Counted from the stretch's first letter, positions 25,815 through 34,756 are shown. The stretch is DNA of 64,000 nucleotides from an uncultured Rhodobacter sp. (GCA_945952585.1 CAMFII010000004.1:1-64000), one strand, 5' to 3'. Numbers and translations are program-made. Notes: generated by a model not told the origin, from the sequence alone.

Positions 25815-27082
25815 GGCATTCTCTTCCACAACTTCCAGCGTCGCAATATCCGATCCAGTCCATGTTCCAATCTCGATTGGTGATGGTTGCCGTAGAATGG
25901 CATTAGCCAACGCCCGTCTTCGCTGCGAGCATTGTAGAAATTCGGCACTGGATGGAAATTTTTCATACGAAGATGAAAGACATCCTGCGCGGCAGACGCT
26001 TGAGGTGGCACGATCCATCGCCAATCCGCTGCGACCCTGCGACCGCTGGATTGTTCCCGACCGTGAAACTCCATGAACTGTTCGCTTGCAGCGTGATGGT
26101 CTAGCATCGTTACTCCGGCTGCACGGTAGGAATGCTGAACGGCCCGATTGAGTTCGGTCAGGGCAGTGTCCTTCCAAAGGGAAGGTGCGTGCGGTGCGGT
26201 GTTCAGCCCGAGCGCACGCCCGATTTCTGGAAGCAAATCATAGCGCTTCCTGTCGGCGAAATTTCGGGATGCGATCTCCGTGCACATGTAGAAGCCGTTG
26301 AATGGAGCACATGGATAGTCGATTCCTCCAATTGTGAGGATCATTCCGCTCACGCAGGGAACGGCATACCAGCGCAGCCCAAGTTCTGCGATCTCAGGAG
26401 CTTGTGGATGGAGAATTGGAACTTCGCGATACGCCGACGCGGGAACATCGAACATATGCCTTCTGTCGTCCTCATCACGAAGAATGAGAGGCAGCATATC
26501 GAAACGGCTGCGCTCAACTGGCGCCTGCCATCCCAATGACTTTGCAATGCGCGTAGCCTCTACGTTTTGGCGATCCCCCAGAACTTTGCCGGCGCGATCG
26601 GCGTATCCGGCATATTGGGTGATCTGAGGACTTTCGATGTAGGACGGCAAACGGGAAGCTGTCACCGGGGCAAAGATCGTTATCAGCGATCTGATGCGTC
26701 CATCACCCAAGGCCGTCGTCATGTGTCGGAAAACCTGGTCTGCCATTTCTTCTGGCGCAGTGACATGCCTGCAGTCAAAAACCTCGAGACTCTCCCAAAA
26801 CAATCGGCCTATACACCGGCCGTGGTTCCGCCAGGCGATGCGGGCGCCGAAAGCAAGTTCTTCTGGCGTGTGCTCGTAGCTTCCGCTCCGGCGCATCTGA
26901 CGCCGAACATCGCTCCAGCGCTTTTGGAACGCCGTTTGCGAACGACCCGTCTCCGAGCAGAACGCTGCGATGAAGTCGCGCGCCTCTTCTCGTCGCTCCA
27001 ACCATGAGATCCGACGCAGCCGACGCTCAAGAGGCCGACTTGATGCAGTGTAGCTGTCGTTTGTTCCCAATCGTCGGATCAA
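25808..27082 (-). CDS. nos: Bacterial nitric oxide synthase oxygenase protein
   Basis: A 424-residue protein with the NOS oxygenase domain, which oxidises L-arginine to citrulline and NO at a Cys-ligated haem. Key features: haem ligand Cys90 in RNHGRCIGRLFW, arginine-binding Glu269 in FNGFYMCTEIASRNF, pterin/folate-site ADWRWIVPP (352-360), VFHLRMKNFHPVPNFY and the C-terminal FYNARSEDGRWLMPFYG. Bacterial NOS proteins are about 360 residues; here about 60 extra N-terminal residues precede the domain. There is no reductase domain or adjacent reductase. Start is TTG 27082 with AGGTGG upstream, 23 bp after the radical SAM gene. NOS is rare in Alphaproteobacteria. Confidence 0.93.
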   Translation of the reverse strand: MIRRLGTNDSYTASSRPLERRLRRISWLERREEARDFIAAFCSETGRSQTAFQKRWSDVRRQMRRSGSYEHTPEELAFGARIAWRNHGRCIGRLFWESLEVFDCRHVTAPEEMADQVFRHMTTALGDGRIRSLITIFAPVTASRLPSYIESPQITQYAGYADRAGKVLGDRQNVEATRIAKSLGWQAPVERSRFDMLPLILRDEDDRRHMFDVPASAYREVPILHPQAPEIAELGLRWYAVPCVSGMILTIGGIDYPCAPFNGFYMCTEIASRNFADRKRYDLLPEIGRALGLNTAPHAPSLWKDTALTELNRAVQHSYRAAGVTMLDHHAASEQFMEFHGREQSSGRRVAADWRWIVPPQASAAQDVFHLRMKNFHPVPNFYNARSEDGRWLMPFYGNHHQSRLEHGLDRILRRWKLWKRMPW

Positions 27083-27105
27083 GCCCGCACCACCTATTTC
27101 ACCGC

Positions 27106-28680
27106 TTACATCAACCCATCAAACTGCCGCGCTGCCGCCCTAAGGGGTCTGCGATTAATCTCATACACGGCGCGCAGCGCCCGCGATTTCTCTCGACGAT
27201 AAGAAGCGGTCTCGATTGCACGGTGACGATACTCAGCACGAGCTCTTTGTTCGACGACGGCCTTGATCTCCAACGGCGACGTCTCAGCCGACTTTGACAC
27301 AAGCGCCTCGAAGATCGGCGTGTCCTGCAACAACGAAAATTCATTGAAGCGAACCCGATCCAGATAACGAGCATGCTTCTCCAGAAAATTTGCTGTGGCC
27401 GCCATATCTTCCGAGGTTTCACCTGGGAAACCTTTGAACATGGTACAGCGGACGCTGAGCCCGGCCTCATGCGCGTTGCGAATAAAATCCTCGTTCGCCT
27501 CTACGGAACTCCCCTTCTGCATAAGATCAAGAAGTCTCTGACTGCCAGTTTCGAGACCGAAGCTGATGCGCCGCATCCCACCCCTGACCGCAGTTCGAAG
27601 ATCGTCGCGCGACAAGCCGTTGTCCCGCCGCAAGTCAACATGGACTGTTCCGACCCATTCCGCGCCCTGGACGTAGCTCTGGATCTCGGAAGCGATGCCT
27701 CTGATCATGTCGGAGTAGGAGTTCAGCTTGAGGTCCAGAAAGAGAAAGTTCGACGTATCGTAACGACGAGCCTGCTCCTGCATTTCAAGTAAGACATGAT
27801 CGAGCGAGCGTGTCCTGAAGGTCCGTCCGCTCGCCGAGATAACGTCGCTGCAGAAGAGGCATTTGTCCCACTGACAACCGCGCCCGGTCATTAATGGAAT
27901 GATCCGGACAGGATAGCGGTCCCAGGGGAAATCGCTAAAGTCAGGAATTGGCGTTGCGTCGAGATTGCGCAACGGTCCCGCAGCCGCTCCGCGTCTGCCG
28001 TCGTTGAGTGTGACACCGGCAAACTGCAACAGATCGCCTCGTTCGCAGGCAGTCTCAACGAGCGGACAAATGTCTCGGTCAGCCTCAGACCCGACGACTG
28101 CCGTGATCCCGGGCAACGTGCGCCAAGCATCTACGGTATCTGGTAGATTGAACATGGGTCCACCGAGGATGACCGGAATGCCTCGTTGCCTGGCGAGCTC
28201 AGAGATTTCTCTGATACTGGCGAAGTGCTGAAGATAGGCCGAAAGCAGCAAAATATCCGGCTTCTGATCGAGCGCCTTGGTTACCTCGCGGAGAACAATC
28301 GGATGAGGGCGCTCCTTCCACCAGCTTCTTATTTCGCGAAGCTGATCCCTGATGCCGAGGAAAGGTGAGAAAGTAGAAAGATGAACCCTGCGCTTCATGT
28401 GGTCGAGCAAGGTTTCCCGGCGTTCTCGGAAGGCCGCCGGAACATCGTGTGACAGCGGGCAAATGACCTGGACCTCGTGTCCTCGATTTCGCAACGACGC
28501 CACAAGCAAACCAATCGCCAGCGTGGGGAAGCTGGCGAAATTGTTGAGGTCGACCATCAGGACCCGCCGCTGGTGTTCGATCCCGACCTTGGTAGTAACC
28601 AACTGTGGAGCGTCTACCTTAAGTGCAGGCCTAGCCGCTCGTCTTCCGCGTGGCAGTTCTGTCACGTCTAAATCACTCAC
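27106..28680 (-). CDS. B12-binding-type radical SAM protein
   Basis: A 524-residue enzyme. The N-terminal 200 residues have the cobalamin-binding fold (VLMVDLNNFASFPTLAIGLL, KPDILLLSAYLQHFASI, IPVILGGP); the radical SAM barrel begins with GRGCQWDKCLFC, where Cys269, Cys274 and Cys277 give a CX4CX2C cluster motif instead of CX3CX2C, as in some RiPP-type B12 enzymes. FGLETGSQRLLDLM and FKGFPGET follow, typical of class B/oxidative members. GTG start at 28680. It is first in the operon with NOS and the membrane protein. Possible reactions are methylation or ring chemistry on a lipid, peptide or pterin; substrate unknown. Confidence 0.9.
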   Translation of the reverse strand: MSDLDVTELPRGRRAARPALKVDAPQLVTTKVGIEHQRRVLMVDLNNFASFPTLAIGLLVASLRNRGHEVQVICPLSHDVPAAFRERRETLLDHMKRRVHLSTFSPFLGIRDQLREIRSWWKERPHPIVLREVTKALDQKPDILLLSAYLQHFASIREISELARQRGIPVILGGPMFNLPDTVDAWRTLPGITAVVGSEADRDICPLVETACERGDLLQFAGVTLNDGRRGAAAGPLRNLDATPIPDFSDFPWDRYPVRIIPLMTGRGCQWDKCLFCSDVISASGRTFRTRSLDHVLLEMQEQARRYDTSNFLFLDLKLNSYSDMIRGIASEIQSYVQGAEWVGTVHVDLRRDNGLSRDDLRTAVRGGMRRISFGLETGSQRLLDLMQKGSSVEANEDFIRNAHEAGLSVRCTMFKGFPGETSEDMAATANFLEKHARYLDRVRFNEFSLLQDTPIFEALVSKSAETSPLEIKAVVEQRARAEYRHRAIETASYRREKSRALRAVYEINRRPLRAAARQFDGLM

Positions 28681-28783
28681 TATTCACCGCCTAGTGATCC
28701 TAGAATGTCGCGAAACCGACGATATGTGCAAGATCAATCAGTTATGCAGGTTCTCAGACGCGCGGATTTGCCTAGTTAGGTGA

Positions 28784-29068
28784 CACTGCCACCCGAACCG
28801 CTACATCCTGACGGACCGGGACGGGATGAAGCTGACCTATCGGCGCATGGCGGAGATCATGCTTGCCGAACGCAAGCGCCTCGGGACCGAAGAGAACGAC
28901 CTCCACGCGATGCGCTACCGGGGCATCATGGAGCTCGCCTCGGCTGGTTGCAGCGATGACGAGATCGCGTCCTACAGCGGTCCTGTGACCATGGCGATGA
29001 TCCGGAAATATGCCGGGATCGCCAGACAGATCATGCGGGCTAGACAGGCGAGCGCGAAACAGAAATAA
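28784..29068 (+). pseudogene. C-terminal remnant of a tyrosine integrase
   Basis: In-frame homology starts after a stop at 28781-28783 (YILTDRDGMKLTYRRMAEIML) and runs to 29068. It includes LHAMRYRGIMELASAGC (the HxxR motif), DDEIASYSG and MIRKYAGIARQIMRARQA with the catalytic Tyr. The conserved His after YSG is Pro (YSGPVT), and the whole N-terminal part with the first catalytic Arg is missing. It therefore cannot be active. The position beside tRNA-Cys marks it as the former integrase of island 2. Confidence 0.8.
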
Positions 29069-29102
29069 GGTTCTCCGAACGAATCGCGGACGAACCGTGA
29101 AT

Positions 29103-29125
29103 GTTGCAAAATCTGTTGTAAAAAC
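29103..29125 (+). promoter_or_regulatory. Candidate arm-type repeats, right end of island 2
   Basis: GTTGCAAAATC (29103-29113) and GTTGTAAAAAC (29115-29125) are direct copies 12 bp apart, matching GTTGTAAAATC at 22552-22562 near the left end. They lie about 50 bp inside the tRNA-Cys boundary, just as in island 1. Function is inferred. Confidence 0.45.
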
Positions 29126-29175
29126 GGTGACGGCAACGGAAGCGGAGCGGAAAAAGCGATTAAGTCCAACGGCTT

Positions 29176-29249
29176 GGCGGGTTGGCGGAGAGGTTACGCA
29201 GCGGATTGCAAATCCGTGAAGACCGGTTCGATTCCGGTACCCGCCTCCA
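29176..29249 (+). tRNA. tRNA-Cys (GCA anticodon)
   Basis: A 74-nt tRNA with acceptor stem GGCGGGT/ACCCGCC, discriminator T, anticodon GCA in the loop of GCGGATTGCAAATCCGT, T loop TTCGATT and encoded CCA. The first 42 bases are duplicated at 22438-22479. The upstream 100 bp come from island 2 and show only a weak promoter, whereas the strong native promoter stayed with the left fragment. Confidence 0.97.
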
Positions 29250-29810
29250 CGAGCTCTTTCCCCGAAATGTCCCTGACTCGCGATCGCTGTCGGCGACCGC
29301 TCGGCGAAGCATCAAGGTAAGCTTCGCCCGCAACTGCGACAGTCGCGTCAGTCCTTGTGGGATCGGCCGCGCGGGCCTCGTCCATGAGCCGCACGATTCC
29401 GCCGCGACCCGCGGGCGTGACGGGCGTGTGGACGACCATGCAGAGATCGGTGCGCCCCTCGATCAATAAACTGGACTATCCAAGGCCGAACAAACTGATC
29501 TGCGGACGGCGGATATGCTTGACCGACCCGCCAAACAGGCCCGGGACATCGCTCTCATTCCAGAACTCGGGGAACCCGGGCGAAAGCTCCAATAGGTCCT
29601 CGACCAGCAGCGCAACGATTGCCGCCGTACCCACCCGGACCCTTCTCGTGAACACGACAGTCGTTCGCCTTCGACAGGTGCTTGATCCGGAGACATCATA
29701 GTCTTTGGCCGATCATGATCGAGAATTGGCGAAAGGCGCGCCGCTGCTTGCGGATCGGCGATTGTTTAGTGCGCTGGCCGGCCGCCCCTTGAATCTCGCG
29801 CTCGTGCTCC
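29250..29810. other. Intergenic region after tRNA-Cys, no intact gene
   Basis: Apart from the regulator-like remnant at 29476-29700 nothing coding is supported. Frames containing GTGIEPVF-type sequence are antisense translations of the tRNA and are rejected. Confidence 0.45.
29476..29700 (-). pseudogene. Possible MmyB-like regulator fragment
   Basis: On the minus strand a frame ending at 29476 reads ...IVALLVEDLLELSPGFPEFW followed by NESDVPGLFGGSVKHIRRPQ. It resembles the ligand-binding end of XRE/MmyB regulators (the pattern SPEF..LW..HDV...G.K...HP). No start or HTH part is present. It is a weak, by-eye similarity; if right it is a decayed gene at the island border. Confidence 0.3.
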
Positions 29811-29871
29811 TTCTTGGCTCAAATACCCCGGGGGTGAGCCCCGCCAGGGGCGAGGGGGCAGCGCCCCCTCC
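29811..29871 (-). repeat. GC-rich dispersed hairpin repeat, copy 2
   Basis: The reverse complement is almost identical to 17426-17490: GGGGGCGCTGCCCCC hairpin, second GC palindrome, then GGGGTATTTGAGCCAAGAA. It lies right after the stop of the isomerase gene at 29876, a terminator-like place. Confidence 0.75.
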
Positions 29872-29875
29872 CTTT

Positions 29876-30931
29876 CTAGCCGATCCCCAGCATCCGCCGG
29901 TTTGCGGCCTCGTCCGTTCCCGCTCCGGCGAAATCATCGAAGGCTTTCTCGGTCACCCGGATGATGTGGGCGCGGACAAAATCCGAGCCTTCCCGCGCTC
30001 CGTCCTCGGGGTGCTTCAGGCAGCATTCCCATTCCACCACCGCCCAGCCGTCGAAGCCGTACTGGGTCAGCTTCGAGAAGATGCCGCCGAAATCCACCTG
30101 CCCGTCGCCGGGAGAACGGAACCGGCCTGCGCGGTTCACCCAGGACTGATAGCCGCCATAGACGCCCTGCCGCCCGGTCGGGTTCAGCTCGGCATCCTTG
30201 ACGTGGAACATGCGGATGCGCTCGTGGTAGATGTCGATATGGTCAAGGTAGTCAAGGTGTTGCAGGACATAGTGCGAAGGATCGTAAAGCATGTTCGCCC
30301 GCGCGTGGTTGCCCGTCCGCTCCAGGAACATCTCGTAGCTGATGCCGTCATGCAGGTCTTCGCCGGGGTGGATTTCGTAGCAGACATCCACGCCGCAGTC
30401 CTCGGCGTGGTTCAGGATCGGAAGCCAGCGCCGGCCGAGTTCGTCGAAGGCTGTCTCGACCAATCCGGCTGGCCGTTGTGGCCAGGGATAGATGAAGGGC
30501 CAGGCGAGAGCGCCAGAGAAGGTCGCGTGGGCGTTGAGACCCAGGTTCTTCGAGGCGGTCAGCGCCTTCTTCACCTGGTCGACCGCCCATTCCTGCCGCG
30601 CCTTGGGGTTGCCGCGCACGGATGGGGCCGCAAAGCCGTCGAATGCTTCGTCATAGGCGGGATGCACGGCAACGAGCTGTCCCTGAAGGTGGGTCGACAG
30701 CTCGGTGATCTCAAGCCCGGCCTCCTTCGCAATCCCCTTGATCTCGTCGCAATAGGCCTTTGAACTCGCCGCCCTTTCCAGATCGAACAGCCGGGCGTCC
30801 CAGCTGGGAATCTGGACGCCGACATAGCCGCAATCCGCCGCCCATCGAGTGATCGACTGCCAGCTGTTGAACGGCGCAGCGTCACCCGCAAATTGCGCCA
30901 GAAACAGCGCCGGCCCCTTGATCGTCTTCAT
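29876..30931 (-). CDS. Sugar phosphate isomerase/epimerase (xylose isomerase-like TIM barrel)
   Basis: A 351-residue TIM-barrel protein of the AP-endonuclease-2/xylose-isomerase-like family. [29 protein letters not shown] and [12 protein letters not shown] carry the metal-ligand Glu, Asp and His, and [11 protein letters not shown] and [10 protein letters not shown] complete the set. Family members isomerise or dehydrate inositol-type and keto-sugars. It starts at ATG 30931 with GGGAGG upstream. A Gfo/Idh/MocA dehydrogenase, its usual partner type, is at 17509, now separated by island 2. Exact substrate unknown. Confidence 0.9.
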   Translation of the reverse strand: MKTIKGPALFLAQFAGDAAPFNSWQSITRWAADCGYVGVQIPSWDARLFDLERAASSKAYCDEIKGIAKEAGLEITELSTHLQGQLVAVHPAYDEAFDGFAAPSVRGNPKARQEWAVDQVKKALTASKNLGLNAHATFSGALAWPFIYPWPQRPAGLVETAFDELGRRWLPILNHAEDCGVDVCYEIHPGEDLHDGISYEMFLERTGNHARANMLYDPSHYVLQHLDYLDHIDIYHERIRMFHVKDAELNPTGRQGVYGGYQSWVNRAGRFRSPGDGQVDFGGIFSKLTQYGFDGWAVVEWECCLKHPEDGAREGSDFVRAHIIRVTEKAFDDFAGAGTDEAANRRMLGIG

Positions 30932-30997
30932 CGCGTCCTCCCTTGCGTTGGCGCTAACGCCGCCCCTGCCCTAGGGAGCCGTCCTGCAGGAGACCTG

Positions 30998-31924
30998 TCA
31001 AGCCGCGGCGACAAGCGCCTTGATGAGGTCGCGGCAGGTGGCCGCCACCGGCGAAAGCCGCCGCTCGCGCAGGGTGACAAGCGAATAGGGCGCCACCAGC
31101 ACCGGGTCGCGCATCGGCAGGATGACAAGGTCGGTGCGCGCGCCAGTCAAGAGCAGCGCCACCTCCTGACTGACCACGGTCAGGGTTTCGGGGTCGCGCA
31201 AGAGCGCCAGTGTCATGAGGAGCGAGGTCGTGTTGATGACGTTCCGGGGCAGGGGCGAGCCCTGCGCCAACAGGGCTTCCTCGATCGCGCGGCGGATCGG
31301 CGCGCCCGGTCCCTGCATGACCCATTCCTGGTCGATGAGATCGGTAAGCGCGACCGGCCCGCGCCCCGCCGCAGGGTTGTCGGCCCGGGCGACCAGATGG
31401 ACCCGCTCGCCAGCGGCCCGGTGCAGGGCCAGCGCGCCAGAGGGCACGCCCGGCGGAATCCGGGCCATCACCATGTCGTGCCGCTGCGCAATCAGCCCGC
31501 CGATCAGCTCTTCACTCGTCGAGACATCGACATGCACTTCGACATCCGGGGCCAACCGCTTCAACTGTCGGATGGCGGGAACCACATAGCCGACCGCCGC
31601 ACCGGTCACCGCACCGATCCGCACCAAGCCACCGCGGCCGGTCCGCAGGCGCTCCACCTCTTCGGCGGCATCGGCGATTTCATCGAGCACGTTGCGCGCG
31701 CGCCGGGCCAGCGCCTCGCCAACGTCGGTCAGCACCATCCCGCGGGCATTCCGCTCGAACAGCGGTGCGCCGACCTGCGCCTCAGCCTCGGCCAACATGC
31801 GCGAGGCGGCCGGCTGGGTCATGCCAAGCGCCTGGGCTGCGATGGTCAGCTGCGTGTGCTCGGCCACCGCCACGATCAGGCGGAGGTGCTTCATCATCAG
31901 CCGGTTGGCGAGTTGTACGGTCAT
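30998..31924 (-). CDS. gbpR: LysR-family regulator, GbpR-like
   Basis: A 308-residue LysR protein ([23 protein letters not shown]; effector-domain [20 protein letters not shown]). Divergent from chvE with a 150-bp shared region, exactly as Agrobacterium gbpR stands beside chvE, where GbpR controls the sugar-binding protein in response to arabinose or galactose. The shared region contains a GCATA-N10-TATGC palindrome. The assignment to gbpR rests on context and general similarity. Confidence 0.82.
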   Translation of the reverse strand: MTVQLANRLMMKHLRLIVAVAEHTQLTIAAQALGMTQPAASRMLAEAEAQVGAPLFERNARGMVLTDVGEALARRARNVLDEIADAAEEVERLRTGRGGLVRIGAVTGAAVGYVVPAIRQLKRLAPDVEVHVDVSTSEELIGGLIAQRHDMVMARIPPGVPSGALALHRAAGERVHLVARADNPAAGRGPVALTDLIDQEWVMQGPGAPIRRAIEEALLAQGSPLPRNVINTTSLLMTLALLRDPETLTVVSQEVALLLTGARTDLVILPMRDPVLVAPYSLVTLRERRLSPVAATCRDLIKALVAAA

Positions 31925-31925
31925 G

Positions 31926-31968
31926 GCATATCAAATCCGTTATGCTCTGCGTCAGATTCCGAATTTGA
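31926..31968. promoter_or_regulatory. Candidate GbpR operator
   Basis: GCATA-N10-TATGC at 31926-31945 starts 2 bp upstream of the regulator start, and TCAAAT (31931) with ATTTGA (31963) forms a wider inverted repeat. Both lie in the divergent gbpR-chvE region, fitting a LysR recognition plus activation site. Confidence 0.4.
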
Positions 31969-32074
31969 ATGGTATGCGCGCGCCTGTCTAGAGTTCGCCA
32001 CGGATCAGCCGATCCACAACGAGGGGCCAGGGCCGCCGGACGATCCGGTGAAGTCATGGCAGGGAGGAGAACCC

Positions 32075-33142
32075 ATGAAGACTTTCACGTCAGTTCTGGC
32101 GCTGGCCGCTGTTGCGGCATCGCTTGCCAGCGTTCCGGCCTTCGCGCAGGAAAAGGGCACCATCGGCATCGCTATGCCGACGAAATCGTCGGCCCGCTGG
32201 ATCTCGGACGGCAATTCGATGGTCGAGCAGTTCAAGGCGGCTGGCTACGGCACCGATCTGCAATATGCCGAGAACGATATCCCGAACCAGCTCGCCCAGA
32301 TCGAGAACATGATCACCAAGGGCGACAAGGTTCTGGTTGTCGCCGCCATCGACGGCACGACCCTGTCGAACGCGCTGGAAAACGCCAAGGCCGCCGGCAT
32401 CACGGTCATCGCCTATGACCGCCTGATCCGCGACACTGAAGCGGTCGACTATTATGCCACCTTCGACAACTTCAAGGTCGGCGTGCAGCAGGCCTCGTCG
32501 CTGGTTCAGTGCCTTAAAGATCGCTTCCCGGACACCAAGCCGTGGAACGTCGAACTGTTCGGCGGCTCGCCGGACGACAACAACGCCTTCTTCTTCTACG
32601 ACGGCGCGATGTCGGTCCTTCAGCCGATGATCGACTCGGGCGAGATTGCCATCCCGTCGGGTCAGATGGGCATGGACAAGGTCGGCACGCTCCGCTGGGA
32701 CGGCGCCGTGGCACAGTCCCGCATGGACAACCTGCTGTCCGCGAACTACGGCGACAAGACGCTGAACGGCGCTCTTTCTCCCTATGACGGGCTGTCGATC
32801 GGCATCCTGTCTTCGGTCAAGGGCGTGGGCTACGGCTCGGGCGACCTGAAGATGCCCTGCGTCACCGGCCAGGACGCCGAAGTGCCGTCGGTCAAGTCGA
32901 TCCTCGCCGACGAGCAGTATTCGACGATCTTCAAGGACACCCGCAACCTTGCCGGCGTGACGGTGAAGATGGTCGACGCGATCCTGTCGGGCGGCCAGCC
33001 GGAAATCAACGACACCACCACCTACAACAACGGCGTGAAGGTCGTGCCGTCCTTCCTGCTGGAATCGCAGCCGGTGGACAAGTCCAACTGGGAAGAGGTG
33101 CTGATCGGGTCCGGCTACTACACCAAGGACCAGATCCAGTAA
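32075..33142 (+). CDS. chvE: Periplasmic sugar-binding protein ChvE (multiple sugar ABC transporter)
   Basis: A 355-residue periplasmic binding protein with signal peptide [20 protein letters not shown] ... AFAQ. The mature part ([56 protein letters not shown]) is typical of ChvE/XylF and binds aldoses such as arabinose, galactose, xylose and glucose. GGGAGGAGA precedes the ATG at 32075. It starts the transport-catabolism operon; a strong hairpin after its stop probably keeps its mRNA more abundant than that of the ATPase gene. Confidence 0.93.
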   Translation: MKTFTSVLALAAVAASLASVPAFAQEKGTIGIAMPTKSSARWISDGNSMVEQFKAAGYGTDLQYAENDIPNQLAQIENMITKGDKVLVVAAIDGTTLSNALENAKAAGITVIAYDRLIRDTEAVDYYATFDNFKVGVQQASSLVQCLKDRFPDTKPWNVELFGGSPDDNNAFFFYDGAMSVLQPMIDSGEIAIPSGQMGMDKVGTLRWDGAVAQSRMDNLLSANYGDKTLNGALSPYDGLSIGILSSVKGVGYGSGDLKMPCVTGQDAEVPSVKSILADEQYSTIFKDTRNLAGVTVKMVDAILSGGQPEINDTTTYNNGVKVVPSFLLESQPVDKSNWEEVLIGSGYYTKDQIQ

Positions 33143-33168
33143 CCTTAGCCTGACGGCTGACGGGTCAG

Positions 33169-33198
33169 GGCCCGCCGCCAAGCCATGTGCGGCGGGCC
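33169..33198 (+). terminator. Intercistronic hairpin between chvE and gguA
   Basis: GGCCCGCCGC and GCGGCGGGCC make a perfect 10-bp stem with a 10-nt loop, 27 bp after the chvE stop and without a T-run. Such hairpins after binding-protein genes commonly stabilise the upstream mRNA or partly terminate transcription. It ends 28 bp before the gguA start. Confidence 0.6.
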
Positions 33199-33226
33199 TC
33201 ACCGAACTTTACCTGGGACGACAAGA

Positions 33227-34741
33227 ATGGGCACGATTCTGGAAATGCGGGCGATCTCCAAGACGTTCCCGGGGGTCCGCGCGCTTGATCATGTCAATCT
33301 GTCCGTGCAGGAAGGGGAGATCCACGCGCTTGTGGGCGAGAACGGCGCGGGCAAATCCACCCTGATGAAGGTGCTGTCCGGCGTCTATCCGCACGGCACC
33401 TACGACGGCGAAATCCATTATTCCGGAGCCGAGGCCAAGTTCGCCGGCATACATGACAGCGAAGCCAAGGGCATCATCATCATCCACCAGGAGTTGGCGC
33501 TTGTGCCGCTTCTGTCGATCGCCGAGAACCTGTTTCTCGGCAACGAGGTCGCGCAGGGCGGCGTCATCAACTGGCCCGAGACCTACAAGCGCACCGAGAC
33601 TCTCCTCGCCAAGGTCGGGCTGCACGAACCCCCGACCGCGACCGTCGATACGCTCGGTGTCGGCAAGCAGCAACTGATCGAGATTGCCAAGGCGCTGGCC
33701 AAGGACGTGCGGCTGCTGATCCTCGACGAACCGACGGCCGCGCTTCAGGAAAACGACAGCCAGAAGCTCCTTGACCTGCTTCTGGAGCTCAAGGCGCAGG
33801 GCATCACCTCGATCCTCATCAGCCATAAGTTGAACGAGGTCAGCCGCGTCGCCGACAACATCACCGTCATTCGCGATGGCTCGACCGTTTCGACCATCCC
33901 GCGCGCCGAAATCACCGAGGACCGGATCATCCGTGATATGGTCGGTCGTGACATGGCCCACCGTTACCCCGAGCGCGACCGCCACCCCGGCGAGGTGAGC
34001 ATGGTGGTGAAGGACTGGAACGTCTTCCACCCCGAGCACAAGGACCGGCAGGTCATCAAGAACGTCAATTTCAACGTTCGCAAGGGCGAGATCGTCGGCA
34101 TAGCGGGACTGATGGGGTCGGGCCGAACCGAACTGGCGATGAGCCTGTTCGGGCGCAGTTACGGTCGCGGTATCAGCGGCGAAATCACGATCGGCGGCAA
34201 GCCCGTCGATTGCTCGACCGTGGTGAAGGCAGTGGACTCGGGCCTTGCCTACGTGACCGAGGACCGCAAGGCGCTTGGCCTCGTGCTTGACGAACCGATC
34301 CAGTGGAACATCTCGCTGGCGAACCTTGCCGGCATCGCAGTGAACGGCGTCATCAACCGCATGAAGGAACAGGATGTCGCAGAGCGTTACCGCAAGGCGA
34401 TGAACATCCGCACGCCTTCGGTTTTCCAGAAGGTCGTGAACCTGTCGGGCGGCAACCAGCAAAAGGTGGTGCTGTCGAAATGGCTGTTCACGGATCCGCA
34501 GGTCCTGATCCTCGACGAACCGACCCGCGGTATCGACGTGGGCGCGAAGTTCGAGATCTACGGGCTGATGAACCGGCTGGCCGACGAAGGCCGCGCGGTG
34601 GTGATGATCTCGTCCGAAATGCCCGAGCTTCTGGGCATGTGTGATCGGATCTATGTCATGAACGAAGGCGAGCTGGTGGGCGAACTCACTGCCGCCGAGG
34701 CGAGCCAGGAACGCATCATGTCCCTGATCGTGACTCATTAA
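33227..34741 (+). CDS. gguA: Sugar ABC transporter ATP-binding protein GguA
   Basis: A 504-residue duplicated ATPase. Domain 1 has Walker [10 protein letters not shown] and Walker [12 protein letters not shown]; domain 2 has the altered P-loop [10 protein letters not shown], signature [15 protein letters not shown] and Walker [21 protein letters not shown], as in all XylG/MglA/RbsA-type proteins. It energises uptake of the ChvE ligand. The ATG at 33227 (MGTILEM) is chosen; the frame upstream includes the hairpin. The gene is followed 15 bp later by the permease. Confidence 0.95.
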   Translation: MGTILEMRAISKTFPGVRALDHVNLSVQEGEIHALVGENGAGKSTLMKVLSGVYPHGTYDGEIHYSGAEAKFAGIHDSEAKGIIIIHQELALVPLLSIAENLFLGNEVAQGGVINWPETYKRTETLLAKVGLHEPPTATVDTLGVGKQQLIEIAKALAKDVRLLILDEPTAALQENDSQKLLDLLLELKAQGITSILISHKLNEVSRVADNITVIRDGSTVSTIPRAEITEDRIIRDMVGRDMAHRYPERDRHPGEVSMVVKDWNVFHPEHKDRQVIKNVNFNVRKGEIVGIAGLMGSGRTELAMSLFGRSYGRGISGEITIGGKPVDCSTVVKAVDSGLAYVTEDRKALGLVLDEPIQWNISLANLAGIAVNGVINRMKEQDVAERYRKAMNIRTPSVFQKVVNLSGGNQQKVVLSKWLFTDPQVLILDEPTRGIDVGAKFEIYGLMNRLADEGRAVVMISSEMPELLGMCDRIYVMNEGELVGELTAAEASQERIMSLIVTH

Positions 34742-34756
34742 GGGGAGGGGCAGGGA

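Larger units (their letters stand above)
22438..29217. mobile_element. Island 2: tRNA-Cys-bounded island carrying NOS and radical SAM genes
   Basis: The 42-bp direct repeat of the tRNA-Cys 5' half (22438-22479 and 29176-29217) bounds about 6.7 kb. A C-terminal tyrosine-integrase remnant abuts the intact tRNA, and GTTGYAAAATC-type direct repeats occur near both ends. The genes inside are absent from the surrounding housekeeping context and their codons look less GC-rich. With no full integrase the island appears fixed. Unlike most tRNA islands, the duplicated part is the 5' half, so the element supplies the upstream region of the functional tRNA. Confidence 0.82.

Noticed and set aside
29194-29466. 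Minus-strand frame ending GTGIEPVFTDLQSAA
   Set aside because: This peptide is the common antisense translation of tRNA-Cys and is not a gene.
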